This document shows, in pieces, positions 43,339-54,984 of a DNA stretch of 64,000 nt (the stretch's first letter is position 1; the number at the start of each line of letters is the position of its first letter). A model generated the notes under the pieces. That model was not told where the DNA came from and ran no database searches. It saw only the letters and a program-made list of their open reading frames with translations. Both the position numbers and the translations under genes were made by a program. The stretch is from Prostheceraeus crozeri. Lineage: Eukaryota > Platyhelminthes > Polycladida > Euryleptidae. The stretch covers positions 310,001 to 374,000 of the forward strand of contig CAJQUW010008614.1 of the NCBI GenBank assembly GCA_907163375.1, read 5' to 3'.

Positions 43339-43539
43339 CTATAACATATTACAATATGAAGAAGTGCAACGATTCTGTTCACGACAAAATACACAAATAT
43401 CATGATGACAGCGAAGAAGTAAAATGTATCTGATAAGACCACGTCTACGACACTCAAAGCACATAAGCGAATTGTCATAAGGTAGAGATAGGAAAAGATT
43501 AGCGATTCTCCTTCTTTGATTTTCGTTTTCCGGCAACAT
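43339..43539 (-). CDS. Cys/His-rich 66-residue protein
   Basis: From ATG 43539: MLPENENQRRRIANLFLSLP, then LMCFECRRRG, LRCHHDICVFCREQNRC and SSYCNML. The CxxC ... C-H-H-x3-C-xx-C arrangement is RING-like and recalls 41924-42088. It overlaps the 3' end of the upstream gene by 41 bp. Two Cys/His-rich genes this close suggest a small family. Confidence 0.5.
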   Translation of the reverse strand: MLPENENQRRRIANLFLSLPYDNSLMCFECRRRGLIRYILLLRCHHDICVFCREQNRCTSSYCNML

Positions 43540-44268
43540 TCTTCTCTGACTTGTGCTTACCACCGCTCTCGTTGAGGATTTGATCAATAATGTTATTAAC
43601 ATCTGGCTGCTTCGGTATATATAGGATAGATTGAGTATACATTGCCATAAAGGCCAATTTATTATCCTTATGATAACCATAATATAGTCCGCTTATTGTG
43701 AAACGAATATTCCAAGTGCCTTCTGCGAGCTCTTCACACCTGATGGGTGTTATTTGTTCTCCATCCTTTCGATAGTAAGAACACCAATGCGATAGTGGTA
43801 GAGAAAGTCGTTCACCTTCCCATATCTTTTTATATGGTGTATCCTTGTCATCTGTCGCTCTCCACACTTCATCAAGGGGAGTAGGGATATCCATATTTAG
43901 TGTCACAAATTCTTCAATAATGTCAAGCTGGCGACGTATGTATGGAGCTACAGGAATGATGACGTAGTCTCCATACTGATTCATCTTCACACTCACGTCT
44001 GTGGAAGGGATCATTCCCGTTTCCAGTGCCATAGCATGATCGAAATAGCGTATGCTTTGTCTAAATTTACGCTGTAGAGGTGTAGGATTATGTACCTGTG
44101 TTGCTTCCTCCACTGGTCTCAACTGTAAATGGCCTGATTGTAGCGAACATTGCACCGTCTGGACATCAGCATCTAGTCTGGTAAGTGATGTAGAAGCCTG
44201 AAAGCGGAAAGATGCGATTAGGTAGACACTCAAGAAAGGAGGTGGAGGGAGGTTTTCCGACTTACCAT
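43499..44268 (-). CDS. Polinton hypothetical protein with start codon before an intron
   Basis: ATG 44268-44266 is followed at once by an intron (44265-44198) and then exon 2 from 44197: ASTSLTRLDADVQTVQCS onwards. Without splicing the frame continues upstream to 44233. The 233-residue product has a central strand-rich region (YGDYVIIPVAPYIRRQLD, EGTWNIRFTISGLYYGYH) and a basic C-terminus (GKRKSKKENR). No family is recognised; beta-rich structure and position suggest a virion protein. Confidence 0.6.
44198..44265 (-). other. Predicted intron directly after the start codon
   Basis: On the minus strand ATG|GTAAGT ... CGCTTTCAG|GCTTCTACA; 68 bp. It is the same arrangement as at the polymerase gene. 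Confidence 0.7.
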
Positions 44269-44361
44269 TCTAGTTGAAAAGTAGGATAGATGAGCTGAGA
44301 GAACGTGCGTCCGTCACTTATACGATTCAAAAATAGAATGATTGTCACTCTAAAGTCTCAT

Positions 44362-44370
44362 TATTTATAG
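44362..44370 (-). promoter_or_regulatory. TATA box for the rightmost leftward gene
   Basis: CTATAAATA on the minus strand about 95 bp before the ATG; followed by CATTCTATTTTT, again like the initiator region at 26301 and 28589. Confidence 0.6.
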
Positions 44371-44702
44371 AGAAATCCATGATTCTCATTGGATGATGAT
44401 CCTCATTGGACAATAACATCAAGCTGATTCCAAATCTGGCCTCCGTTTACCAATCCGAGCCTTCGTTCGCCCGCTAAGCTGTTTTTTGGAAAATTCTAAC
44501 TCTGTCGTTTTTCGCCAATTTCCCAAATCATAAATGGCGTCTCACATCTAAACGAAGACAGATATGAACAAGTCGTTTCTTTCACTAAATGTGTCTCACT
44601 CTTAGCTTTCAAACGAGCTATTGCACGACTTTCTACAATATCTAGAACCAAAGTTGGAAGCAACGCTGCCGAGGGGGGGGACGTCCCAAAAATTTTTTCT
44701 CT

Positions 44703-45441
44703 CCGATGGAGATGGAAATCACCCTACGGATGCAGAATTTGACGCTGAATCCGAATCTGGCCTCTGTTTTCCCATCCGATGCTTTGTTTTTGGCTCTACA
44801 GCCCACAGCCATCCCAAATTCGCCGTTAACTCAGTCGTTTTTCCGAAAAATGTTGAAAATTTTTTCTCGCCGATTGAGCTGGAAATCACCCTACGGATGT
44901 AGAATTTGACGCTGACTCCAAATCTGGTCTCAGATCTACCATTGGAGCAGCCGTTTAGACGCTAGAGACCAAAACGTCCCAAATTCTAACTCTGTCGTTT
45001 TTCGCCAATTTCCCAAAATCTTAAATGGCGTCTCACATCTAAACGAAGACAGATAGGAACAAGCCGATTCTTTCAGTGAATTTGTCTCACTCTTAGCTTT
45101 CAAACGAGCTATTGCACGACTTTCTACGATCTCTAGAACCAAAGTTGGAAGCAACGCTGCCGAGGGGGGGGGACGTCCCAAAAATTTTTTCTCTCCGATT
45201 ACGCTGGAAACAACCTTCCTAACCCAAAGTTTCACGTAGATTCCGAATCTGGCCTCTGTTTTCCCATCCGATGCTTCGTTTTGGCTCTGTAGCCCAAAAC
45301 CATCACAAATTCGCCGTTAACTCTGTCATTTATCAACATCTACCAACCTGGTCGGCCGCCCAAGTCAACCTGGACGGCCAACTAAGACTCTCGCCCCAGG
45401 GGGGGGGGCGCTGTGTTTATTGTGGATGTTTGGTTACTACT
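44703..45441 (-). repeat. Polinton right terminal inverted repeat (~739 bp)
   Basis: Reverse complement of 23444-24180. Inward of it, 44430-44702 repeats part of the same module (AACTCTGTCGTTTTTCGCCA, also at 44988), so the right side carries an extra partial unit. Confidence 0.88.
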
Positions 45442-46017
45442 ATTGATTCTCTAGCAAATAAAGTTGACAATCTAGAGAAATCCCTCACTGCAGTCGTTCA
45501 AGTTCAGGATATGCATCAGTTAGAGCTGGACCATCTCCGCAAATGTCTCATCGAATTGTTAGAGAAAAACGCAACGATATTTGATGAGTTCGAGGCTAGA
45601 GATCGAAAGAAGAATAAATTAATTGTCTCTGGAATATCTGAGAAAATTGGTGGAGATATTCATGAGCGGAAGTTGCATGATCATAACAAGGTGGTTAAAA
45701 TGCTAAAGGATTTAAGCATTGACGACAACTCAGCTAAGCACACTTACCGAATTGGAAGGGCTCATAGACTTGGATCTTCACGCCTACTCAAGACAGTCTG
45801 TGTTGACAATGAATCAAGGCAAACTATTTTGAAAAGGGCGAAAGACTTGAGACATCTGCGAAATTATGACAGTGTCTTCATAAATCCTGACCTGACTCCA
45901 TCACAACAGCAATCTCTAAAAGAACTGCGTGCTGAGTTCAAGAGAAGACGGGATGCTGGTGAGAAGGTTAAGATTTATCGTGGGAAAGTCGTCGAAATAT
46001 CTCAAAATTTTCAGTGA
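45442..46017 (+). pseudogene. LINE ORF1, C-terminal part (after the Polinton insertion)
   Basis: The frame begins with ATT GAT of the target duplication and continues coiled-coil heptads (LANKVDNLEKSLTAVVQ). An RNA-binding-type domain follows (KNKLIVSGISEKIGG, HTYRIGRAHRLGS, DLTPSQQQSLKELRAEF). It is the rest of the protein starting at 23315; the total would be about 233 residues. No lesion is visible in it apart from the insertion. Confidence 0.82.
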
Positions 46018-48790
46018 AGTTTTTATCTGATTATCGACCAACCCTGCCCTCCATCTGGCTCTCAAACGCTCGATCAGTTTTGACTAAAATCGATGAAATA
46101 CGTTCCACTCTCCTTCTGAAAAACATTGATATTTTTGCTTGCTGTGAATCCTGGTAACATGATGACATTGATGATAGTCTAATTAGTGTTCCTGGATTCA
46201 CTTGCTTTCGTTTTGACAGGCAGAATCGCATTGGAGGAGATGTTGCTGTGTGGATCCGTGATAACATATCCTGTATTAAACTTGACGTACAATTTTGCGC
46301 TATAATGTTGCATACAATAATGGTATACAATAATGTTGTTACCTAACATGAAGACCGTGCTCCTCGTTCTCTATTTTCCTCCGAAATTGGCGTCTAGTGA
46401 CTCTGAAACTTTAAACTCCTTTATAAATTGTGAAATTGATTCAGCACTGTTCTCAAGCTAATTATGACGTAATTATATGCGGCGCTCTTGACCGCTTCAA
46501 TGTCAAACATGTTTGCCAGCAACTTGGTTTGGATGATTGTAACAATAGTGCTACATACGGTAATGCTGAGCTTGACTACATTTTGTTCTCAAGCTTTTTG
46601 TCTGATCATTATAATGTGACTTTGTGTGCTCCTCTCGACATTTCCAAGACAGCTCATGTATCACTGCTAGCTAAGCCAAAACTTTCAAATGCAAAGGAAG
46701 GATGCTTTATCAGTCGTAAAGTTTATGATTTACGAAGCTCTCACGTCAACGAATTTCTTTATCACCTCCATAGAGTTGATTGAAACTTTATCTACGACGA
46801 CTCAATTTCACTTGACATAAAGTGCCAACGATTTCAAGACATCTTGATTGAGCTCGCTGATAAATGCATACCGGTCTCATATGTCAGACTATCACCCAGG
46901 AATAAGCCTTGGATGATGTCTTTCCTGAAGTCTTTAATCAACCGACATTGGGATGCCTTCCGTTGTGGAAACTTTGCCATGTATGCTCATCTGAAGGAAC
47001 GAGTTCGATGCGAAATCCAAAAAGCGAAGTCTTATTGGACCCAGCGTAGGACGACTAAAAATTTATGGCAAGCAATCAATTCAAGCGTTGGAACGAGTAA
47101 TAAAAATCAACTGAATATAGCGTCTTCTTTGTCAGTATGAAACTCTCTCAGAGGCTGTTGATGACATTTGTCATCATCTAGCTTCTCATTTCGAAGTAAA
47201 AAGCCTGTTTCAATCACACCCGTATCCCTCATGGAACTATGATATTAATGAATTAGATGTCCATATTCTTCTTTAGAAATTGAAGTCCAATAAATCATCT
47301 TTCGACATCCCTAATGCTCTTTACAAGGAAGCTGCTCCGTTAATTGCTGGCGTATTGGCTCATTTGTTTAAGCTTTCCTTCAAGTATCAATATGTTCCAA
47401 AGGCATGGAAGACCTGCGCTGCATCTCCGATTCCGAAAAAAGCTACTGCAAATATTGACAATATCAGACCTATAAGCATTTTGCCAACTCCTGCAAAGCT
47501 TCTAGAAGGCTTTGAAGGCTGTGAAGCAACAACTTATTGATAGTTTTGGTCATCAGCAGTTCGGCTTTAGACCGGGTTCTTCCACGTTGTGTGCCATGTT
47601 GGTAATTCAAGACTGTGTCACAAAATTCCTTGACAGCGACTCAACTTCTGGTGTTTGCATGGTGTCTTACAACTTTTCGAAAGCATTCGATAAACTTCCG
47701 CATAATGTCATACTGCAGAGACTCAGTGATTGCTTGTCGCCCCTAAATTTCATCAAATGGACTCAATCATACCTAACTGATCGACAACAATTTGTGCGTG
47801 TTGGAACCCAAGTGAGTTCTTACTCCTCGGTGTCCTCCGCAGTTCCACAAGGGTCCCCCCTATCTACTCGCCATGGCAATTGGTTCCTTTGTAAATGACT
47901 TTTCTACCTGTTCGGTCTTTAAGCATGCGAATGATGCTACACTGATTTTCCCGCTTCAGTAAAATCCCACACAAACTTTAGAAAACATTTCTTTTCATCA
48001 CCATCGCATGATTGATTGGTCTAGGTCTATCAAACTTCCACTTAATTCCAGTAAAGGCAAGTCCATGACGATTAAGAAGAAAAACAGTACTGTTATACCT
48101 GTACTTCCATCAGTGGTTAGCGTTGATAAGTTGAAGATACTTGGAGAAACGTTGAACTCAAATTGGACATGGAGTGACCACTTTGATAACAGATTATCTA
48201 CAGCATCTCGGCGCCTATGCGTTTTGAGGGTTTTGAAACAATCGGGTCTTTCAAAACAGCAATTGGTAATAATATGTAGCCTACTTCTCTCATGCGATCG
48301 TGGATTGAGTATTGTGCCCCTTTGTTTTTTTGACTATGTCATCATACGATTCGAATCGACTTGACAAATTTCAGAAGCGTGCTCATCGTCTCTTATGCGG
48401 TGGTGAATGCCACGAGGACTGCTTGTGTTCCTTAACTCAAAACGACAAATGTTATCTCTTAGGTTTCTGAAATCGGTATTGTCTGCCAATCATATTCGTC
48501 GTAATCTATTGCCTTCGATGTCAAAATCTGGTCGATTCATTATACCTCATCGTCGCACCAAACGACGCAGTGATTCTTTCCTCTTCAAAGTATGTGAAAT
48601 TTGCGACGGTGAATGTCTGAAGCCGAATATTTTACTTTCGACAACGTAGGAAGCTCTCTTTATAAGTATACTGTATGCCCCACTTCTTTGTTGAATTACT
48701 TTTCCTTTACTACTGACTTGATGTAATGCATCGATTTTCATTTGATCAAATATACATACATTATTGTGATTACTATTATTTTTATTATTA
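46018..48790 (+). pseudogene. CR1-like LINE ORF2, heavily degraded
   Basis: Endonuclease remnants are read from about 46020 (IDIFACCESW, VPGFTCFRFDRQNRIGGD). RT remnants lie at 46844-47140 (SPRNKPWMMSFLKSLI), 47280-47540 (KSNKSSFDIPNALYKEAA, NIDNIRPISILPTPAKLL) and 47512-47898 (motif A as SYNFSKAFDKLPH, the catalytic Asp replaced by Asn; motif B AVPQGSPLS). The YADD box is changed to HANDATL near 47930. Many stops. The 3' end is a TTATTATTA-like tail near 48770-48790, followed directly by Penelope-like sequence. Confidence 0.82.
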
Positions 48791-50572
48791 ATGACAAGTA
48801 TCGCCAAACGTTCTTGACTGATCTCCGTAATTTAGCGAAAAATAAAAACCTTCACGTTACCAAGTTTGACAATGGTAACGGCGCGTGTATTATGGATAAA
48901 AACAAGTATAATGATAAAATTCATGAAATTCTAAGTGATCGTAACAAATTCAAAAATTTGAAACAGTCTACCAAAGACAAAAGTCCATTCATTATCGCGG
49001 AGGAGAGGTTCAACTGCAACCTGTCTGATTTAAAGAAAGATCGCAAACTTCCAGAAAATGCTTATAACGAAGTTAGAAGCACTAGTCAGCCAGCCCAGGC
49101 TATATGGCTGCCTAGGTTACACAAATTACGTTCTAATCCACCTTTGCGTCCTATTTTAAGTATGCCAAAAGCATACAATACCAGCTTAAGCAGAAGGTGG
49201 CTAAATCAAATTCTGAAACCATACATTCCTCGCTCTCAAGATCTGAAAGACGCATTCGAATTCGTTGATTGGATCAAAGATATTTCTCATGATCTTTTTT
49301 ACGATCTTGTCTCGTATGACGTTGTGAGCTTATTTTCGAGTATTCCTCTCAGCGATACTTTCGATCATATTTGTAATTTAATTGATTTCACTAGCTTTCC
49401 GGTCGATAAAGGAACCATGATTTCCCTCCTAAATGTATCGTGTAAAAATATACTGTTCCAATTTAATGATAATATCTACCATCAAATCGAAGGCGTTGCC
49501 ATGGGATCGATCCTCGGCCCAACTTTGGCATCTTTTGCGATGAATCGGTGGTATGTCGATGATATTTTTGCTATCGTTAGAGACGAAAAGGATGCTGAAA
49601 AGCTTTTGCATTCTCTTAACAGTATTCACCGTAGTATTCGTTTTACTTGTGAGAAACAGGCTAATAATCAATTAAAATTCCTTGATGTTATGGTCACTAA
49701 AAATGCTAATTCTTTGAATTATCATTGGCATTTGAAAGATACCAACACTGGTTTATATATTCCTAACAGTGCTCATGCTCCTGTTAGATATAAAACGTCA
49801 GCCATTCGCGCCTTGATTATTCGGGCAAAGCGGCTAAGTAGTAGTCAAAATGCCTATGAAAGCAGTTTCTTTGTCATCAAAGGTATTTTCACTGCCAATG
49901 GTTAGGCTACTCTAATGAACATATCGACAGAATTAGAAATAATGCTGACAATTTCCAACCTAGCAATCGCGATATATTAAAAACATATGCTGGCGCCTTC
50001 CTTATGTAAAAAGTCTTGAAAGTCAAACTAAAAAGACTGTTGATATTTTGAACAAAATCCTTCCAACGAATCATAACATTATTGTTTCTTACAGAACTCT
50101 AAAGACTACTAACCTTTTTCCAAACAAAGACAGATTGAAGTTTAGTCTCTCCTCTGATGTCGTTTATAAAGTTACTTGTAAGTTGTGCTCAAGCAGCTAT
50201 ATTGGTGAGACTAAGCGTCGTCATCTCTAGAATGAAAGAACATAGGTATTCGCGGCATCCCTAATGAAACTGAAATTTCTAAACATCTGCGCTCCGCTGA
50301 CCTTGTAGATTTCTCGATAATCTACAAAACCAAGTAGGCCCTACACAAAAATAGCTGAAAGTATCGCACTTTGTCATAGCAGTGACAGAACCTTGCTGAA
50401 TGAATACGATTCCTCATTCAAGCTGTGGGTCTTTCTGTGACCTGACAGACGCAATTTTACTGATTATTATTCTCATTTAGCTTTAATCATTGTAGTATAT
50501 ACGTCGATTTTTTCCATGCCTGTACATACACCTGATGATGGTCTAAAAAATACACTGAAACCGGTCGTCACA
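48791..50572 (+). pseudogene. Penelope-like element A, right copy (RT + GIY-YIG)
   Basis: The main frame to 49905 (stop) contains the RT: LPRLHKLRSNPPLRPILSM, LVSYDVVSLFSSIPLSD (motif A), GVAMGSILGPTLASFAM (motif B) and WYVDDIFAIV (motif C). A premature TAG after FTANG and a second shift near 50010 separate it from the nuclease frame at 50048-50230 (VVYKVTCKLCSSSYIGETK) and its continuation near 50225-50345. The N-terminal region is missing. It ends with CTGAAACCGGTCGTCACA. It is the inverted partner of 20151-21634. Confidence 0.9.
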
Positions 50573-50637
50573 TTGGAGATTGGAGATTTAATTACTGCGG
50601 AGTTATCACTCTACCTAATATACTTACTTTATGAGTA
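50567..50637 (-). repeat. Solitary end related to the 8436-9275 element
   Basis: On the minus strand AAAGTAAGTATATTAGGTAG then AGTGATAACTC and TTAAATCTCCAATGTG parallel 8440-8505. Only one end was found, so it is a fragment. Confidence 0.6.
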
Positions 50638-51786
50638 AGCCAAGTCGTTAGCGGAAGAAGTTGTGAGAAAATTGAATTATTTTTCTCTCGGGTCATTCTT
50701 TTCTGACCCTCTTGGGATGGTCGAAGCATTTCAATTCCACTAGACTGATGAACTTCACAATGCACCCATTCATTCTCCAATGCTGACATTCGTTTTATAT
50801 TTTTGCTTGGCTTTGTTGCTATAGATAGCATCTTAGAGCTGAGCTCATAATTTTGGTAGATTCCATCATTTCATCTTTGTATAATACTCTTGTATATCTT
50901 TGTATTGAAACCCAGGAGAAATAAAAAATGATGACGTTTTGGTAAAAGCATAGTCAAAGATGACCTCTCAATCCGTAGAAAAATACATGGCCAAACTTTG
51001 ATATTTGAAGATAATACTATCATCATTACTTGTGATTTTATAAGTAATGTGAACAAGTTGTATATCAATGATATCGTGTCACAACACGACCTTACAGTGT
51101 GTATGTAAGACACACATAAACCTTTATGTATGACACCTATCTCATGATATATTACTCGGAGAAACAGAAAACATAGATGCTCAAAAATAGAAAATGTAGG
51201 AATAGTTTTTGTGAACGATTATTTTGAGCGCATTCTGTGACTGATATGATTCTAATGCACCCTGCTGCCGAAAAAATTTGGTTCGAAAATAATACAATTC
51301 ATTTCCGCTAGCACCATCGTGCAAAGCAGGTCATGAGCACTTGAAAAAATATAGCATACCAAATAATTGAACGAGCTAATAAAAAAAATATATTGATATT
51401 TATTGAAACCTTAAATTCATTTTTTATCCTTTTCATTAGCTTAAATTTCATATCACTGAAATAAAATGCAATGCATATTATTCACTGAACCATGTTAACA
51501 GCATTAAAAAGGAAAAAGTCAGTTGAGGAATATATTTAGCGAGCTAATCTGACAGTTGTTGATAATTGATTTTCAAATTTTAATTGCAGCTTTCTTACAT
51601 CTATGCGACCTCACTTGGAGGATTAGTAATACGTCAATGATAGCAAAAATACTTCATGTGCGTTTCTTGAATGAGTTGCATTTGGATGAAATATTCTTTA
51701 ATTATCAACCCCTCATTATGAATCATTCAATCAAAAGTTGTTCTTTGAGCAACATATTTATTTATCTTAAAGAAAATATTTGATGT
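50638..51786. other. Unassigned AT-rich DNA
   Basis: No gene or element recognised. Minus-strand frames 50871-51113 and others have no motif. Confidence 0.45.
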
Positions 51787-51788
51787 TA

Positions 51789-52956
51789 CAGTACTGGCCA
51801 TAAGTTTAGAGACACCCGTAGAATTTTCCCGAAATTTAATTTTCAATATTTAAAAGTACAAATTTCCAAAAATAATCGATTTATTTCCATGAAAAATAAA
51901 TCTAGAGTGTCACTAGAAGGCTAAAGTACACTTTCAGCTCAATATTTTGAATGACTTTCTTGATTTCGAATAACTTGTGTTATTCTGTTGGGCATTGAAT
52001 CAACTAACTTTTGGCACAATTCATTATCAATCTCTCCGCACCACACATGCATGATTGCGTCCTTCAACTCTTTGATGTTCTGTGGACTCTTAGCAGCAAC
52101 CTTCTTTTTCATAATAGTCCACAAATTCTCGATTGGGTTCAAGTCAGGCGAATTGCCTGGCCAATCGAGAACTTGGATTTGTTTGTCCTTGAGCCACTTT
52201 GTGACACCCTTGGATTTGTTGCAAGGTGCCGAGTCATGCATAAACGTCGTGCATTGATCGACGCTCATGAAGTTCAGAAGATGTTCCTCTAACACCTTTA
52301 GATAACGTGAACCATTCATGCTTGTTCCCTTTTCTAGGAAGTACAATCCTCCACGGCCCCGGGATGAGAAGCTGGCCCATACCATCACCGAAGGTGGGTG
52401 CTTCATTGTTGGTTGACAGTAGCGAGGGTCGGTGCTTGAAGATCCAAGTGGACGTCGAATAAAAGTTTTGTAACAACGGAATTGCAGGAAGTTGCTCTCT
52501 TCCGAGAACATCACTTTCCTCCATTGCTCAACAGACCAGCTTCTATGCAGTTTGCACCATGCCAGTCGTCTGGATCGCATTGTCTTTGTGAGTAATGGGC
52601 GTTTCCGAGCCTTTATTGTTCGAAGATTGCAGTCTTGTGCGAGTCGACGACGTATTGTGCGCAAGGAAATGTCTTTCAAAAAGGAATTTGTGAGACGTAA
52701 ATCAGTTGAAGTAATGGCAGGATCTTTCATCACAATCCTTTTATCAAGGCGCTGTCTGATTTAGACACTTTCCTGGGTCTTCCTGATCTTTTGCGAATTT
52801 CACGCGAGCCTGTAGATTTGAAACGTTGTAGAATTTTACCGATTGCAGATGTGAGCACACAAGGCGCAGAGCAATTTTCCTCACAGAATATCTTTCCTCG
52901 CTCAAAATCCTTGCTTGAGCACGAATATCAGACGGTATTTCTCGTTTACGACCCAT
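51789..52956 (-). mobile_element. Tc1-family transposon, one end visible
   Basis: The 3' end begins CAGTACTGGCCATAAGTTTA next to TA (51787-51788), a Tc1-type terminus followed by GAGACACCC. The matching inverted repeat was not found within several hundred bases after 52956, so the other end is probably truncated. Confidence 0.75.
51939..52956 (-). pseudogene. Tc1 transposase, near full length, one frameshift
   Basis: The N-terminal helix-turn-helix is in 52956-52744 (MGRKREIPSDIRAQARILSE, YSVRKIALRL). After a shift near 52745 the catalytic part runs to 51939. Motifs: VMFSEES, where the first catalytic Asp is Glu (residue 78 of that frame); FMHDSAPCNKS (D167, and His replaced by Asn); SPDLNPIENLW (E202); the DD34E spacing is kept. 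The C-terminus is SMPNRITQVI. Frameshift and D-to-E change indicate an inactive copy. Confidence 0.88.
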
Positions 52957-53194
52957 AGTAGCTCAGAAATGAACAGAATATGCACATTTCGACTAACAAA
53001 GCGATATATTACTTACATTTCCTTTGCATTAAGCACTAGAATTTACGCTTATATGTATTTTCGTGGTTTTCGCATGTTAACATTAAAGGAGTTCAAATTG
53101 ATTCTCATATTCCAACCATTTAACATTTCATTCATTATCCTAATAAATAAAATTAAATAACGGGGCGATCTAAATGAAAAGCACAATTTTCAAC

Positions 53195-54308
53195 AAATGC
53201 CTATGTCAAAATGACCGCCATTATTCTTTTGCAAACAAAGCAAACGATCAATGAGGGAGTCATGAACCGATTGCAACGTTGTAGAAGAATTTGAACTTAC
53301 CGCAGAATTGATCGTTTCTTTCAGATGACTGACATCTGTAATTGTGTCTTGATATACAGAATCTTTAATGGCACCCCACTAGAAAAATGACATGGGTTGA
53401 TATCTGGTGAACGCGGTGGCTATTTCATCTTTTTCAGTTTTGGAACAACATGATTCAAAATCATATTGCAGTAATTTGTTTGGTTTACATTTACTTCGAT
53501 TAAGAAGATTGGGAGAAGGAATTTGGCCGTAAAACCTGCTCAATCTGTTGCATTTGGTGAATTCAACGGCAACTGAATTGGATTGATATGAGGTGACGAT
53601 CCCTAAACAATACTGTTGTGTGTATTTACATGACCATGTAAATGAAATACGCATTCATCGGTCCAGAAAACATTTCGTGAAAATTCTTCATCCTCATCAA
53701 CTTTCAGAAGAAACCAATCATCAAATTCCTTTCAAGCAACCTTTTCACGTACATACAATTGATGTACAGTCCGTAATTTGTATGGATATAGATGAAGACG
53801 ATGTCGCAAGATCCTGTGAACTGACGTCTGCGTTCCCACAGTTTCAGAAATTTGACGTGTAGAAGATAATTACAGTTTTGAAGCATCCTTTGTTGAGTCA
53901 AGAGCATCTTTAACTTCTTCCACCATGTCGCTTCCATAAGAAGGGCGACCGGTTTTTGATAGGTCGAAGACTGACCCAGTTGTCTCAAATCTATCAATAG
54001 TTCGTATTACGGCTGACTCATTGAATGGTTTATTGTGCAACTTTTTAAATGTTTGGAGCTTGTGTACTACTTTTTGACTTTTGCGTACTTACTTTTGGAC
54101 GTTTGTTATTTTCGTATATAACTGCATTATATGGATTATATCTTTCGTCGACAAACGTAACATGTCATCAATTTAACAGAATATCAATGCAATATCATAA
54201 ATCCCAATGCATATAGAGCAATGTAACGTCAAATTTCATCAACATTGCTGTGATTGATCGATTTACTGATCGTGCAAAACATTGCGTTACTAAAAACTCA
54301 CCCTGTAT
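53195..54308 (-). pseudogene. DDE_3 transposase relic, internally deleted
   Basis: The minus-strand reading includes DLRQLGQSSTYQKPVALLM (53997 down), SETVGTQTSVHRILRH, FWTDECVFHLHGHVNTHN (first catalytic region) and PPRSPDINPC (third region, near 53410), with the second acidic region deleted between VVPKLKK and PPRSPD. Same broad family as 1-991. The right edge may be at 54308 (TACAGGGTGAGTTTTT on the minus strand) with a weakly similar left end near 53158. Confidence 0.72.
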
Positions 54309-54481
54309 ATCAAGGATGTACGAGATTTTGTCTCAAAAATATTTCAATATTTAAAACAAATTGCAACATCTGCACTATAGCGAAAAAATCCAATGTTTGC
54401 TGTTGAATTCACCAATCGATTTCAATAACGCGTCAGAGTGCTCATGTAGGACTATATATTTTTTTTCACAAGTCGCTTAGC

Positions 54482-54984
54482 TCAGAAATTCTGGAAAACT
54501 GTGTGAACCCTTTCGAAGGCCTGCTGTGAATAAGAGCCCAAGCCTGCGTTTGCTTCTTCACAGAAATCACCCACGTTTGCAGTAACTATATGTGTAATGT
54601 TAGGTTCGAACTTGACCGATAGAATATTCGAATCCAACATAGTATCAGATCCACGATCCATTGTGAAACCAAGATCAGAACTAGACACCGAATCTTCTTT
54701 ACTGATAAATAAATAGTGAACGAGACACACAAAGTTTATATCTCCGATTACACAGCGGACGATAAATGTGAAAAAGAAGAGATCAGTTAGTGAGTCTTTA
54801 ATACAAGAGAGAACTAGCACACCATGTTTTTTAGTCTGTTGGGTAATGCACGACACCAATGGCACGGCGACTCTCACCAGAGATAAGGAAGTGGTGGTCA
54901 GAAACTGTCGTGTTTATTCAATTGACTCAAGGAGTTGTTGTTCTTGCTGAATTCTCGGCGTCTTTTATAGCACTTCGATTTCGC
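54482..54984 (-). other. TATA-bearing ORF of unknown nature
   Basis: On the minus strand CTATAAAAG (about 54971-54963) is followed by an untranslated-like stretch with GAATAAAC, and a frame containing MDRGSDTMLDSNILSVKFEP up to stop 54482. The layout could fit the promoter and start of a retroelement or a small gene. No family recognised. Confidence 0.35.

Larger units (their letters stand above)
23444..45441. mobile_element. Polinton/Maverick virus-like transposon, 21,998 bp, complete ends, decayed genes
   Basis: The ends read AGTAGTAACCAAAC and, on the right, GTTTGGTTACTACT. They are flanked by ATTGAT and extend into about 740-bp inverted repeats. The interior has the hallmark set: protein-primed DNA polymerase B, retroviral-type integrase with chromodomain, packaging ATPase, cysteine protease, and major capsid protein, plus accessory genes. 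Rightward genes occupy mainly the left third and leftward genes the right two thirds. Integrase, ATPase, capsid and polymerase are each broken, mostly by one or a few small lesions, while the ends remain clean; this fits a fairly recent insertion that has begun to decay. Confidence 0.95.

Noticed and set aside
54482-54984. LTR retrotransposon promoter and gag start
   Set aside because: TATA and an ORF exist, but no long terminal repeat pair, primer binding site or gag motif could be shown.
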